DNA from: Allolobophora icterica
Taxonomy: Eukaryota; Annelida; Clitellata; Crassiclitellata; Lumbricidae
Assembly (NCBI GenBank): GCA_963556255.1
Contig: OY744605.1
Coordinates: 5,496,881-5,560,880 of the forward strand
DNA length: 64,000 bases
Direction of reading: 5' to 3'
Part shown: positions 1 to 10,048 of the stretch, in pieces
Position numbering within the stretch: position 1 is the stretch's first letter
Layout of the letters: each line of letters opens with the position of its first letter
Program-made: the position numbers and the translations under genes
The notes under the pieces: model-generated
Databases searched by the model: none
What the model was told of the DNA's origin: nothing
What the model saw: only the letters and a program-made list of their open reading frames with translations

Positions 1-588
1 GGGAAAAAATACATAATTTCTTGTTTCATGCTGATATAGCTGCATGCCTCTAGATTTTGCCTGAAACTAAAACAGACTTTGGAATAGTTTGTATTGTTGA
101 AAATTAGGCTTAATTATATTTAGAATATTCTTGGATACATAGTTCATTTTCAGAACCCACATCATTTATATTTTTTATCCAAAAAGTACAAATTGTGTGG
201 GATAACATCAGATATCGTTAAATGGACCGGTGCCTTTGTTAAAACATATATAATTTCGAGATGCATTCATATATATTACAACTAAATATACCATTCTTGT
301 CAGAAATGAATGCTGAATCAAATGCTGTATTACATGATATGATATTTGAAACCAAACACGAAATTCCGGGGATTACCACCCCCCCTTGGTAGCCGATGTC
401 GGAAAAAAACCTTGGTAGCCTGAGGGTTAACGATTCAGAATTACGTTCTAAAGGTGTCTAAGAAAAGCAATAGGATTTAGAATTACGCATTAATTTCAAT
501 AGAAATTATAGAACAACACACACAGCTATGAAACCTAGCAGCCTTATAATATATAAAGCTCCATTAGAAATGTTTTAAAGATGTCTAA
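1..588. other. AT-rich stretch, no gene seen
   Basis: No coding exon, RNA gene or transposon end recognised. Around 430-470 there is a weak piece of the dispersed 'AAGGTGTCTAA' repeat that recurs throughout the window. Confidence 0.5.
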
Positions 589-1010
589 AGGTGGGGAGGG
601 TAGAGTAATGGTAACACTAATCGCCAGGAGAGCATAAGATTCGCGGTTCGATACCCGTAGCCAGTAGGGCAGTGTTTCCCAAAGTGGGTTCCGCGGAACC
701 CTAGGGTTCCGTGATAGGAAGACAAGGGTTCCATGAAACAATTGGACAAGTGTTGTTTGAATGTGTGGTTACATTATAAATCCGAGGTGAAGACAAGGGC
801 TCTATGGGAAAATTTATTTGAAACAATTTCTAGTCTAACTTTAATCGATTAAACTGTGCATACCTGGATCACTGTTTTAAAATATTGTACCAGAATATGC
901 TTTGTTTATGTAGGGGTTCCGTGAAAAAATTTTCAAGTCAAAAGGGTTCCGTAGCCTAAAAAGATTGGGAAGCACTGCTCTAGGGTGGCGCCTTAATAAT
1001 AATATAGATA
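589..1010 (+). repeat. tRNA-headed SINE (S2), split by a hAT MITE
   Basis: The left part (589-669) has a pol III A-box-like segment (TAGAGTAATGGTAAC) and a B-box-like segment (GGTTCGATACC). The right part (978-1010) resumes with TAGGGTGGCGCCTT, which matches the GGGCGCCTTG block of the S2 copies near 9.3 kb and 57.9 kb. The break between the parts is exactly where a hAT-type MITE sits, so this is one SINE interrupted by a later insertion. It is a repeat, not a functional tRNA gene: the head would not fold as a clean cloverleaf and it continues into SINE body. Confidence 0.6.
670..977. mobile_element. hAT-type MITE (CAGTGTTTCCCAAA termini)
   Basis: A 308 bp element. The left end starts CAGTGTTTCCCAAA and the right end finishes TTGGGAAGCACTG, the inverted complement with one mismatch. 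This is the typical hAT terminal motif. The flanking 8 bp are CAGTAGGG and CTCTAGGG (6 of 8 match), as expected of an old 8 bp hAT target duplication. It has no transposase and is non-autonomous. Internal GGTTCCGTG motifs repeat several times. It interrupts a SINE. Confidence 0.8.
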
Positions 1011-1119
1011 AGTTTTTACCAATATGTTACTTCTGTTGGGGTCGTTCGTTTCAACCTTTCCTTGTTTTATACGTGATGGTTATTTAAAGAACGCAAAACG
1101 AATTAATGAAGCTGTTTAA

Positions 1120-1743
1120 CCATATGACGCACACCTGGGTTCTACTGGACCCCATCGATGACAGTTTCTTGATAACTACGTCGATATAAATAGTAAAAAT
1201 CTGATATAGGCCTATTTGTGGATAACGTTGAAGAGATTCATGTTTTTGGTTAAAGAGTAAAAAAATAAGATAGACACCTAGAGCATATTTAGCATACCTG
1301 GGGTCCAACAGACCCCACGCTGTAACATTGATAGTCTCATGACGCATTGACTATTGCATAATCCCGGTTACATCAATAATGGAAAGACTTGTACTTCCAT
1401 GGTACACAACTGGAAGAAACATAACGATAGACAACTCGGCTTTGACCAGCAATCAAAATTACAGGCAGCACCACAAACCCGGTAAAAGCGCTGTTTAATC
1501 TGTCTGGGTACGTTCGAATAACTGATTATTGTTCATCACAATAAAAAATTTCTTACAGTGAATATAACATCATACCATGATCCAAACATATTGCATAACT
1601 GCATGCACTCTCTCCCACCTAAGCTAGGATCACTAATTTCCATGTTCTATTAAAATTGTAGAACTGGGGGCCGTGTTATCGATGGGGTCCATTAGACCCC
1701 AGGTGTGCTAAATGTGTTGGATCGGAAGTTGTGCGTCATAGGG
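1120..1743. mobile_element. piggyBac-like MITE with TTAA target sites
   Basis: The element is flanked on both sides by TTAA (1116-1119 and 1744-1747), the piggyBac target duplication. Left terminus CCATATGACGCACA matches the inverted right terminus CCCTATGACGCACA at 13 of 14 positions. Subterminal ACCTGGGGTC/GACCCC motifs occur near both ends (around 1131 and 1683) in opposite orientation, with a third near 1297. No transposase is seen, so it is non-autonomous. Confidence 0.75.
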
Positions 1744-1747
1744 TTAA

Positions 1748-2380
1748 TTTGCATCAAATACCTTCTCATCGTAATACATATACCACATACATTGTTAACT
1801 ATATTTTTGGTAACGCTAACAAAGAGTATTACAGACATTATAAATTTCTGTTTTGACAACTTTTAATGATGTCTTTCTGACGCTATTAATTTCTCGTATT
1901 CTTTGCATAGTATACGTTTTAAACTTGTCGTCAAAGGCCATTGGTGCCATAAAAACGACGTTAAACCTTGGGAAAAATCGTTGGTACGAGTTGAACTGAG
2001 TCACGATAATCTGAATTATTAAACACCTTGAAAACAATCCTTACCAATGCTATATATAAATGCAGTCCGTTTAATCGCCAGTCTGGACTGCAAATATGTG
2101 GCATTGGTTAGCATTGTTTTGCTTAATCGCCAGTCCGAGAAGAACTGCAATATTCCAAACTAAATTCTGTCGACGTCAACAGCCTTTGTTGCTATAAGAT
2201 GTTAAACCCTGGATCCATCCAATCGCCAGTCTCGTCTCCAAAAAGCAGCTGGAGCAGTGTAATTAGATTTGAGCTGTATTAAGCCGTACTAACTGTGAGA
2301 ACTGTAAAACGAAATGTTTCCTATCGACGTCAAGGGCTTTTGTTGCCGTAAGGTGTCGTTAAACACTGGATCTAGCAACC
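1748..2380 (+). repeat. I-type LINE 3' end fragment and tail-sharing repeats
   Basis: Positions 1830-1977 match the 3' UTR of the I-type LINE seen at 29.45-29.6 kb, ending in GTCGTCAAAGGCC...ACGACGTTAAAC. Further copies of the short repeat with the GACGTCAACAGCCTTTGTTGC tail hairpin lie at about 2165-2205 and 2325-2370, each preceded by AATCGCCAGTC motifs. No host exon recognised. Confidence 0.6.
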
Positions 2381-2440
2381 TTATTGGTTAGAGCGCTAGC
2401 ATTGCAACGCGGAGAGTACAGGTTCGAGCCACCTCTTCTG
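2381..2440 (+). repeat. tRNA-like SINE head (S3)
   Basis: Contains an A-box-like TTGGTTAGAGCGCTAGC and a B-box-like GGTTCGAGCC about 30 bp apart, followed by CCTCTTCTGAGAC. Related B-box-plus-CCTCCTCTAAGAC segments occur at about 51885 and 61330. It reads as a SINE head rather than a tRNA gene because no 3' acceptor arm complements the 5' end. Confidence 0.5.
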
Positions 2441-3817
2441 AGACCGTAATTCCTTCACTCAGGATTGTTGTGCGTCATAGATTGATGCTTGGCCATCATT
2501 AGGTAGTTACGCTTAGCAAATAATGTAATAGTAGTTATTGTTGTTGTTTTTGTTCTTGTAATAATAATGATAATAATAATAATAAACAAGTATGCATGTA
2601 ACACAAATAAACCATCTACGTAAACTAACCATTCCAGAAAAATTCTCCCATAATTTCTGTAAACTTCAAGGATCATATCTGCCTCGGGGAAAATAGCAAT
2701 AACAATAATGAGACTGACAAGGTAGCCGATTGGATTACTTCACTTAAAATGTCCTGTATTTCGTTTAAAATAGCACTTTCTTTAATTAAACACCTTCCTT
2801 CTTATTTAAGGTACTCTACAGTTTACTTTATATCACTAACACTTCATACCCATGGCTGGCTGAGGCCTAGCTTTAGGGACTGGTGTTATTATTTATGTTA
2901 TAATTGAAATAACAATGTTTCTGAAAGTATCGCTATTGTTATTATTTAGTATCTAGCGACGCAACGCGGATGCTCTATATATAGCTTCGGTTTGCACCGT
3001 TTTAAAGGTTTCTAATAAGAGCGCTGCATTATGATTCAGAATTACGTTTTAATTTGAATGGGCAGAAGCATTCAGCTTTGAAAAGTAGCTGCCTTATTCT
3101 ATATAGCTTCAGAGGTGAATTTTTTAAAGGTGTCTAATAAGAACGTGCATTAAGATTCAGAATTCCGTTTTAAGGTATCTAATAATAGTCTAATAAGATA
3201 ACTGCATTAGAAAGATTCAGACTTATGTCTCAAAATTTGTCTAGTAAGAACACGGCACTAATATTCAAAATTACGTTTTAAGGTGTCTAATAAGATAACT
3301 ACATTAGGATTCAGAATTTGTCACCAGAACTTTATGCCTCATGATAGTTTAAAAACTGGATTAGTGGTAGTTACCAGTTTTATCGACATCTTGTGGCTGC
3401 CAGAGCCATTCATCTCAGCCTCAGCTAGTTTTGTACTATGCAGTGCTTCCACTCTCCATTTCCAGAAATCCCAAGATCTTGCAACAAAAATCCCAAGATT
3501 GTACTAAAAATCCCAAGATTGTACTAAAATCCCATGTAGGCCTAACTGACATACAGTCAATGGTGGGAGTGGTCGATTTCTTAAAGAACTTGTTGATACA
3601 AATCATGCTCTGTTTTGTTTCGTAGTTTTTAACGTGTTTGGCAGACTGGATGTTTCAGTAGTGCCGACCTGTTAACGCCAGTCAGTGTTTTATCTCTTAA
3701 TATGTTAGATATATTTTCTTTTTTACAATTGAAGTCGATATCAGTCTCCATCAAACGCTGAGCAAGAGGAATGACAACCCTGAACTTCTCCGCCTTATTT
3801 CTTTAGAACACATGCAC
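2441..3817. other. mixed dispersed repeats, no gene seen
   Basis: 2667-2700 is a short 3' end of the TAA-targeting LINE (GGATCATATCTGCCTCGGGG). 3000-3310 carries several 'AAGGTGTCTAATAAGA' repeat units. 3468-3535 has three copies of an about 20 bp unit (ATCCCAAGATTGTACTAAA). No coding exon could be supported. Confidence 0.5.
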
Positions 3818-4083
3818 ACATATCACACATACACACATAAATACACTGATGGTTCTAAAGCTGAAAACTTAGTCGCTGCTGCTTACACAATTCCTAAACT
3901 AAATTTTGATAAGCAAATCCGCCTTTGCAATAACTCTAGCATATATGCTGCAGAATTAACTGCTATTAAGGAGGTCTTTTCTTGGATATCGGAAAATTAA
4001 AATCAAGACCTTAGATGTTTTGCTGTTTTTTCTGACTCTTTAAGTGTTCTTACTTCAATTAAGAATTCTTTTCAAAGTCCCGA
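3818..4083 (+). pseudogene. I-type LINE RNase H fragment
   Basis: Translation gives HKYTDGSKAEN, then [13 protein letters not shown], then FSDSLSVLTSIK. These are the D, E and D catalytic segments of the RNase H domain found in I-type LINEs. It aligns with the RNase H part of the larger LINE at 45.2-48.0 kb but is a divergent subfamily. An in-frame TAA at 3998-4000 lies between the second and third motifs, so it is dead. Both ends are truncated; the right side passes into dispersed repeat at about 4084. Confidence 0.8.
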
Positions 4084-4310
4084 TCACGCAACGAATGGAC
4101 GAAGCTGCTTAATATATAGCATCGGTTGACAACGTTTTAAAGGTGTCTACTTACAGTATTGAAGTTGCAAGTGTTTAACGTATAAGAAACATGGATCAGT
4201 GTGAAGGGTAGATAATTATCAGAAGGTTGGAGGCTGTTGAGATCTGAGTCTGGCGTATCAGAATGGCAATGGTTAATTGAAATGAGCATAGAACAAACGA
4301 AAAAGGTTAT
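4084..4310. repeat. dispersed repeat, no gene seen
   Basis: Holds a 'TATATAGCATCGG...GTTTTAAAGGTGTCTA' repeat unit followed by sequence I do not recognise. Confidence 0.45.
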
Positions 4311-4525
4311 CTATAAAGTGGCTACTGTAATAGGCAGTGGATTGGCCGTATACTGAGATCTATCATGGAGGGAAGAATGGAGGGAAAACGGAAAGACGTA
4401 GACGGATGCTGCTGGACTGGATGATGGTGGATGGATACAGTAAACTGAGGGAGAAAGTTCAGCATTTAGAGGAGTGGTGTTATTGAATGTTCGAACCTGC
4501 CCAAGGGCAGAGAACTTGGGGCTGG
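4311..4525 (+). pseudogene. RTE-like LINE C-terminal fragment
   Basis: The + strand reads HILRS-like, then [10 protein letters not shown], a degenerate GRPR/LLDWM region, and EPAQGQRT. These match the C-terminus seen in the better RTE-like copy at 13703-14090 ([17 protein letters not shown] and EPASEQRT). Several frameshifts and stops are present. It is a decayed 3' end only. Confidence 0.65.
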
Positions 4526-4889
4526 TAATATTGCCACTATGGGCAGTGGCGGCGTTAGCATTATCTGCATGGAGGGATTCAGAGTTTACGGTCGATCCCA
4601 TTGTCATTTATTTTAAAATTATTATTTAGGTTTATTATTCATATTTATTTATTTAATTATTATTTAGGCCGATTGCCAACATATAGACTTAAACACCTTA
4701 ATAATCCATTTACCCAATGCTATATATTCTTCAATGTCGTCTCTGACCCTAAATCCATCGTTCCTCTGGTTGTGTTCTGGTGTTAGGTAACGTCAACTTC
4801 AACTATCCTGGAAGCCATAAGACATCGTTAAACACTTGAAACTACTAACGACCATAGAGCGCGTACTCTGGCAGTGACAATCCCAGGCC
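4526..4889. repeat. dispersed repeats, no gene seen
   Basis: Contains a tail hairpin repeat (GGAAGCCATAAGACATCGTTAAAC around 4810-4835) and the 'ACCATAGAGCGCGTACTCTGGCAGTG' block that recurs near 32.3, 53.9 and 61.8 kb. Confidence 0.5.
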
Positions 4890-4952
4890 TGAAGGATGGT
4901 TAAGGATCAGGAAACGATTTGCGTATCTGATGAGTACGTCAACACAGACAAA
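4890..4952 (+). pseudogene. EGFR-like membrane-proximal exon, partial copy
   Basis: Reads MVKDQETICVSDEYVNTD, parallel to MVEDQGTVCVSDEYVDSD in the intact copy at 63222-63340. About half of the nucleotide differences are synonymous (for example GAT/GAC, TAC/TAT), which argues the segment was once protein coding. The upstream half with the C-x3-CP motif is missing. One extra A before the GTAGTT donor changes the exit phase. The transmembrane exon that follows in the 63 kb copy has been deleted here, although the downstream intron is recognisable from about 5130. Confidence 0.55.
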
Positions 4953-6173
4953 GTAGTTTACCAGATAGAACTCAAGTAAATGCATAAATATATCAATGAA
5001 TAAAAATGAATGTTAAATGAATGAATGAATGAATGAATGAATGAATGAATGAATACATAAATAAATGATTGAATTAACGAAAGAATAAAAAATAAAAAAT
5101 CAAGTAAATCAAGAAGAACAGAAAAAGTGCGCTATAAAAATTGTCGTATGGTTGGAAATAATATTAAATGAGCTATATAAGTGAGTATCTCAAATAGGCC
5201 TACACACGCATCCATAATATGCAGGTGAAGTGCAAGGCAAGAGGATAGTAATGAAACGGCGCTATAACAATACGTGCATACATACATACATACATACATG
5301 AGTGGTTATAATGGGCAATAATTTATCGAATTCCATATTGCATTTAATAACTATTTGAATGGCTTCTATAGCGCCGTTGTCATACGATTAGATTCTACCA
5401 GATTGGATTAGACACACTTGAATTTGATTTGATCAGATTAGATCAGATTAGATTAAACTAGATTTTTATTGGATTAGATTGGATTGATCCAGATCAGTTT
5501 ATTATCCTTCACATTGAATCTCCATTTTAAAGTTTTTTCTAGATACTCGCTGACAAATAACAACTTATATCTGATAAGTGTTCAAAGCAATTACACACCT
5601 TTTTTCAAGCGATATTCGCCGTATAAGTTAGAGCAGAATAGCAGTCAGGCATTATCCTGTAAAATTTGGTTTATTAACTGCTCAAAAAATTAATGTCGAC
5701 GTCAGCGGCTTTTGTCGTCAGAAGATGTCAGTTAACTCTGGAGTCTAGATCCATCCATTGGGCTGTATTATTCCAAAGGAATGGATAGAACTGTTCAGAA
5801 TAATTAGACACATCTTTGAAAAGTAATATTCGCCCTATAAGTTAAAGCAGACGAGAGGTTCTGCACTAATCTGTGAAACATTGCCATACGAACATAAAGA
5901 ACTGTTCCAATTAAAAAATGTCCATGTCAACGGCCTTTGTTCATAATAATTGGACACCTCTTTTAAGCGTGATATTCGCGCTACATGAGAAAGCAGACGC
6001 GATGTTCTGCGTTACTAACTGCACACTCTCTTATTACGCCATACGAACGTTGAGAACTGTTCAATTTAATTTCTGCCGACGTCACCGACCTTTTTTGTCG
6101 TAAGACGTCGTTAAACTCTCGATCATTACCTTCGTTCATTTGCAACATCGACGCCTGGTTTGACTGGTTTCAG
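4953..6173 (+). repeat. remnant of EGFR-like module intron
   Basis: 5020-5060 is an (ATGA)n array and 5276-5300 a (CATA)n array. 5330-5385 (GAATTCCATATTGCATTT...CTTCTATAGCGCCGTT) matches introns after the transmembrane exons at 19.1 and 37.4 kb. 5385-5490 is GATTAGATT-rich. 5500-6110 holds three rough repeats of 'ACACCTTTTTTAAGCGATATTCGC' units and several GACGTCA...TTAAAC hairpin tails. This ties 4.9-6.3 kb together as one copy of the receptor module. Confidence 0.5.
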
Positions 6174-6283
6174 CCATTGACTCCAACACCAAACCGGATC
6201 TGGCGGTGCTGCGGCTGATCAAGGAATCGGATCTTCGACGCAGGAACGTCATCGGATCCGAAGAATTTCGAACCGTTTACAAA
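6174..6283 (+). pseudogene. EGFR-like kinase N-lobe exon (glycine loop degraded)
   Basis: After a good acceptor (TGACTGGTTTCAG) the exon reads LAVLRLIKESDLRRRNVIGS then EEFRTVYK, ending at an AAA|GTACAT donor. It aligns with the start of ErbB kinase domains (human EGFR ALLRILKETEF...VLGSGAFGTVYK). The ATP-binding loop G-x-G-x-x-G has become G-S-E-E-F-R: the second and third glycines are lost. Entry phase is 1 and exit phase 0. The juxtamembrane exon copies exit in phase 0, so a one-base indel is likely somewhere. It could be a dead copy or a pseudokinase; lack of neighbouring kinase exons favours dead. Family assignment to EGFR-type is firm, function is not. Confidence 0.75.
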
Positions 6284-6401
6284 GTACATTGCAAATCAGA
6301 AGATTTCACTAGTTATTATTTTATTACGCTTTCATCGAAGTTCTTTATGGAACCCTAAGTTATTCGTGTGTAATAGGATAGTAAGACTAATAGTAGCTGT
6401 A

Positions 6402-6495
6402 CTACTACTACTACTACTACTACTACTAGTAGTAGTACTACTACTACTAGTAGTAGTAGTAGTACTACTACTACTAGTAGTAGTAGTACTACTAC
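6402..6495. repeat. alternating (ACT)n/(AGT)n microsatellite
   Basis: Runs of ACT switch to AGT and back at least five times. Each switch makes a palindrome, so the tract can form several cruciforms. It abuts the (CTTAT)n tail of the adjacent LINE. Confidence 0.85.
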
Positions 6496-8293
6496 TTATC
6501 TTATCTTATCTTATCTTATATAATTATTTATAAAGCGCCTCTCACAGCATAGACTATTCAGAGGCGCTCCCAGCGTGTCAGCCCCGAGGGAAAAGAAAGG
6601 TCTTTAGGCAGCGGAGAGAAGAAGGCGAGATCCCAAGCAATATCTTGCTACGGAGAGAGGGGGCAGGTCATTCCAAAGGGAAGGGCCAAGGATGGCAAAA
6701 GCACGATGCTGAGCCATCGAAGTCCTTGCGCGAGGGACAAGCAGATCAAAGCGGTCAGCAGACCGAAGAGGGCGGGAAGACAGAGCAGATAGAGGTTTGC
6801 GCATTAGGTCACAGAGGTATTTAGGAGCTTTTCCCAGTTGAGTCCTAGAGACCAGGAGAAGAACCTTGTATTGGATGCGGGAAGCAACAGGAAGCCAGTG
6901 AAGTACATCAGTCATAAAGGTAGTTATGTGAGAGAAGAGAGGAAAACGGTAAATGAGCCTGGCAGCCGCATTCAGAACAGACTGCAGAGATGAAAGGCGC
7001 GCTTTAGGGAGCCCAGCAAACAATGAATTGCAATAGTCAATGCGGCAGCAAATGAAGGCATGGACCATAGTAGTGAACACTGAAGGAGAAACTGATCTTC
7101 TTACAGCCCTCAAACGCCTAAGATGATAGAAACAGGGACGTGTCAGGTGGGAGAGGTGTTCAGAAAACGAGAGGGTACTATCAAGGGTGACACCCAAATC
7201 CCGAACACTGGATGAAAATGAAAAAGCAGGGTACATTGACGACAGAAGTGGGATATCAAGTTTAGAAAGTTGCTGTTTAGTGCCAAACCAGATCAGTTGG
7301 GTCTTAGAAGAGTTAAGGTTAAGTCGATTTGATGACAGCCAAGAGTGGAGATCATGTGAGAGGGAATGAATGGATCCAACAAGGGAGATCTGCTGAGAGG
7401 ATGGGCCTTGGACAAAGATCTGAACGTCATCTGCATAAAGGTGACCAGAGGTAAAGTGTTTAGTAAATATAGAAGGTATGTCAGCTGTGTAGAGTAAGTA
7501 CAGAATGGGGCCAAGGACAGAACCCTGTGGGACACCATACTCAACTCTAACCCAGGCAGTTCTGGAGTCACCAAGGACAATCCTCTGAGTACGGTCAGAG
7601 AGGTAAGATTTGAACCAAAGAAGAGGGAGACCACTGAGACCACAAGATAGTTCAAGACGTCGAAGTAGGATTTCATGGTCAACCATGTCGAAGGCCGAGG
7701 AAACATCAAAGAGCGCTAGAAGCCTCAAATGAGACCTGTCAATGGCAGTATAAATGTCCGAGAGAAGGGACAGGAGGGCAGTTTCCGTAGAATGGTGACC
7801 TCTAAACCCTGATTGACTAGAAGGGAGGAGTCCAGACTGTTCAAGATAGGGCAGAAGTTGAAGCGAGACAAGTCTCTCAAGAGTTTTAGAGAGAAAAGAA
7901 AGGTTAGAAATAGGACGATAGTTAGAACATACTTGTGAGTCAAGATTAGGTTTTTTAACGGTAGGGAAGACGATAGCTTGCTTCTGAGATGGAGGGAGAT
8001 GGCCCTCTGCTAGAGACCTATCGAACAAATATATCAAAAATGGGACAGCATCATCTAAAACATTAGTAAGAATAAACGGAGGAAGCGGGTCCAGTTCACA
8101 AGATTTCTGGTTTGAAGAGCTGAGAACACGTCGAAGATCAGCCTCAAGGATGGGACGAAAGTCACCAAACTTGAAGTCAGGTGTGAATTCAGGTGGAGGC
8201 AAGTCGGCGGTTGAAGCACGTAAGCCCGCAATCTTTTCTGTCATCATTCTGAGGAAATCATTGGCCGAAAACGCAGGAGAGGAAGACGAACGG

Positions 8294-8298
<5 letters not shown>
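6496..8298 (-). mobile_element. L2/CR1-like LINE, 5'-truncated
   Basis: The 3' end is at left: a short (ATAAG)n tail, then the hairpin AGAGGCGCT...AGCGCCTC (6535-6568) that this family shares with a tRNA-headed SINE. The coding part runs leftward from about 8298, where it meets a (GTA)n array, so the 5' end with the endonuclease is lost or replaced by the microsatellite. A shorter copy of the same 3' end lies at 49.08-49.30 kb. Confidence 0.8.
6604..8298 (-). CDS. reverse transcriptase of L2/CR1-like LINE, partial
   Basis: About 560 codons without a stop. Recognisable RT blocks in order: NYRPISNLSFLSKTLERLV, FDVSSAFDMVDH (motif A, first catalytic Asp), GVPQGSVLGP (motif B), LYADDVQIF (motif C, YADD), and DLGVTLDSTL. 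The C-terminal block MAQHRAFAILGPSLWNDLPP is typical of L2/CR1/Rex-type LINEs. The N-terminal endonuclease is absent. The apparent extension upstream into a run of tyrosines is just the (GTA)n repeat. An intact RT frame suggests fairly recent insertion. The last about 15 residues may be shifted compared with relatives. Confidence 0.85.
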
Positions 8299-8378
<80 letters not shown>

Positions 8379-8442
8379 GGTGTTGTTGTAGTTGCAATTA
8401 CAATGGTAGAAGTAGTAGAAGTAGTAGTAGTAGTAGTACTAT

Positions 8443-8501
<59 letters not shown>

Positions 8502-8519
8502 ATAGTAGTAGTAGTAGTT

Positions 8520-8613
<94 letters not shown>

Positions 8614-8675
8614 CAGTAGTAGTAGTAGTTGTAGTAGTAGTAGTTGTAGTTGTAGTAGTAAAAACAATATTAGTA
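8299..8675. repeat. long (GTA/TAG)n microsatellite
   Basis: About 370 bp of GTA repeats with a few interruptions (GTG, TTG, AGA). It gives long spurious low-complexity frames on both strands; none is a gene. Confidence 0.95.
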
Positions 8676-8739
8676 GAAAGAATAATAGTAATAATAGTAA
8701 TATTAAGACGATATGTACACGTATGTTGCCCATAGCACA

Positions 8740-8860
8740 TCCTAGTCCGAAGGAAAGCACGCTGTAGAAGATTTCAAAAGTCATAATTAAAGTCGGAAAG
8801 ACTGTTTCATGCAATGGGTTCATCGATGAAGACCTTACGACTTGTAGTTCAGCCAACATT
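8740..8860 (-). mobile_element. LINE 3' end, family B, fragment
   Basis: Contains GAAGATTTCAAAAGTCATAATT and GACTGTTTCATGCAATGGGT...ATCGATGAAGACCTT, matching the family B ends at 27.1, 41.3, 49.0 and 56.4 kb. In better copies the minus strand reads like the C-terminus of L2/CR1-type LINEs (FNSLPKHVKNA-like). Confidence 0.5.
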
Positions 8861-9169
8861 TATTCCATTTGTCTGATACTTGACTGAATGAAGGAGGAGA
8901 GGAAAGAAGCTCCCTTCCTCCCTCCCCCTCTCCCTCCCTCCCTCCCTCCCTCCCTCCCCCCGGATAAAACGCTCTCTTTAGATACATTAAAAGCGGTTTT
9001 AACCGTGTATATATACATTTCAGACATGTAGACGATATTTTTAAAAGCTCAGAATGTATACACCTTTAAAACCCTCCTAACTAGTTCTATATAGATAAGG
9101 GACACTTTAATACGTTAGTTACATTTGACCGTCTGACTAAACGCTACTCGTTATACGCCTTTTAAAGTG
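8861..9169. repeat. F-module left flank: (CCCT)n and TAGACACC repeats
   Basis: TTTATTCCATTTGTCTGATACT then a GGAGGA/CCTCCC block and (CCCT)n at 8920-8960, then 'GCTCTCTTTAGATACATTAAAAGCG'. The same order precedes the F-module copies at 27.4, 49.6 and 56.6 kb. No fucolectin exon follows here. Confidence 0.5.
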
Positions 9170-9571
<402 letters not shown>

Positions 9572-9700
9572 AATTTGGCAAATGCGTGTAATTGGTAGGC
9601 CTTACGCCTTTTTCGCCATTATAGTACAGTAGGTAAGGTGAGGTTGAAGTCAACGGCCCAGGCAGCCATAAGATGTTAAACACGGTAAACTAGTAATCGA
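9572..9700 (+). repeat. short repeat with GTCAACGGCC...TTAAAC tail
   Basis: 9645-9685 reads AAGTCAACGGCCCAGGCAGC then CATAAGATGTTAAAC, a copy of the tail hairpin shared with the I-type LINE. Confidence 0.55.
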
Positions 9701-10048
9701 CAGCTCTGGGGCCGTATGCCAATCGCAGGCTAATTTTTGCAGAAGTTTAACCGTATGCAGGGGCGTCTATCCCCCCCTAAGTCATTGGAGCAACGTCCCT
9801 TTTCGCCCTCTTTCCCCCCTACCCGTTCCTTCCCCATAAAATGGTGGCACATACACTGACAGATCTTTCCCCCCCCCTATTTCTTGGATGGAGCAGTTGC
9901 TCCAAGGTTTCTATGGTGTAGACGCCCCTGACCGTATGAGTTATTCTGCAATATGTATTTTGAATAAAATTAATATTGTCTCATTTTCTGGGGCAAATAA
10001 ATTAATCTGCAAAAATTAGCCTGCGATTGGCATACGGCCCCAGAGCTG
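9701..10048. mobile_element. foldback/MITE with 42 bp perfect inverted ends
   Basis: The left arm (9701-9742) is CAGCTCTGGGGCCGTATGCC... and the right arm (10007-10048) is its exact reverse complement over about 42 bp. Without the hAT MITE nested inside (9758-9930 plus its duplication) the element is about 167 bp. Target duplication is unclear; the arms end in the palindrome AGCT. Such perfect arms mean a recent element or strong arm-to-arm correction. Confidence 0.75.
9758..9930. mobile_element. hAT-type MITE (CAGGGGCGTCTA family), copy 1
   Basis: Ends CAGGGGCGTCTA and TAGACGCCCCTG are exact inverted repeats. It is flanked by a perfect 8 bp duplication ACCGTATG (9750-9757 and 9931-9938), diagnostic of hAT-type transposition. 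Internal pyrimidine-rich body, no coding capacity. Two more copies lie at 19572 and 49436. Confidence 0.9.

Noticed and set aside
8258..8859. Long frames of poly-Thr, poly-Leu, poly-Val
   Set aside because: They are translations of the (GTA)n array; same for frames in arrays at 14.9, 26.3, 26.9, 32.4, 33.1, 41.4, 48.8 and 55.6 kb.
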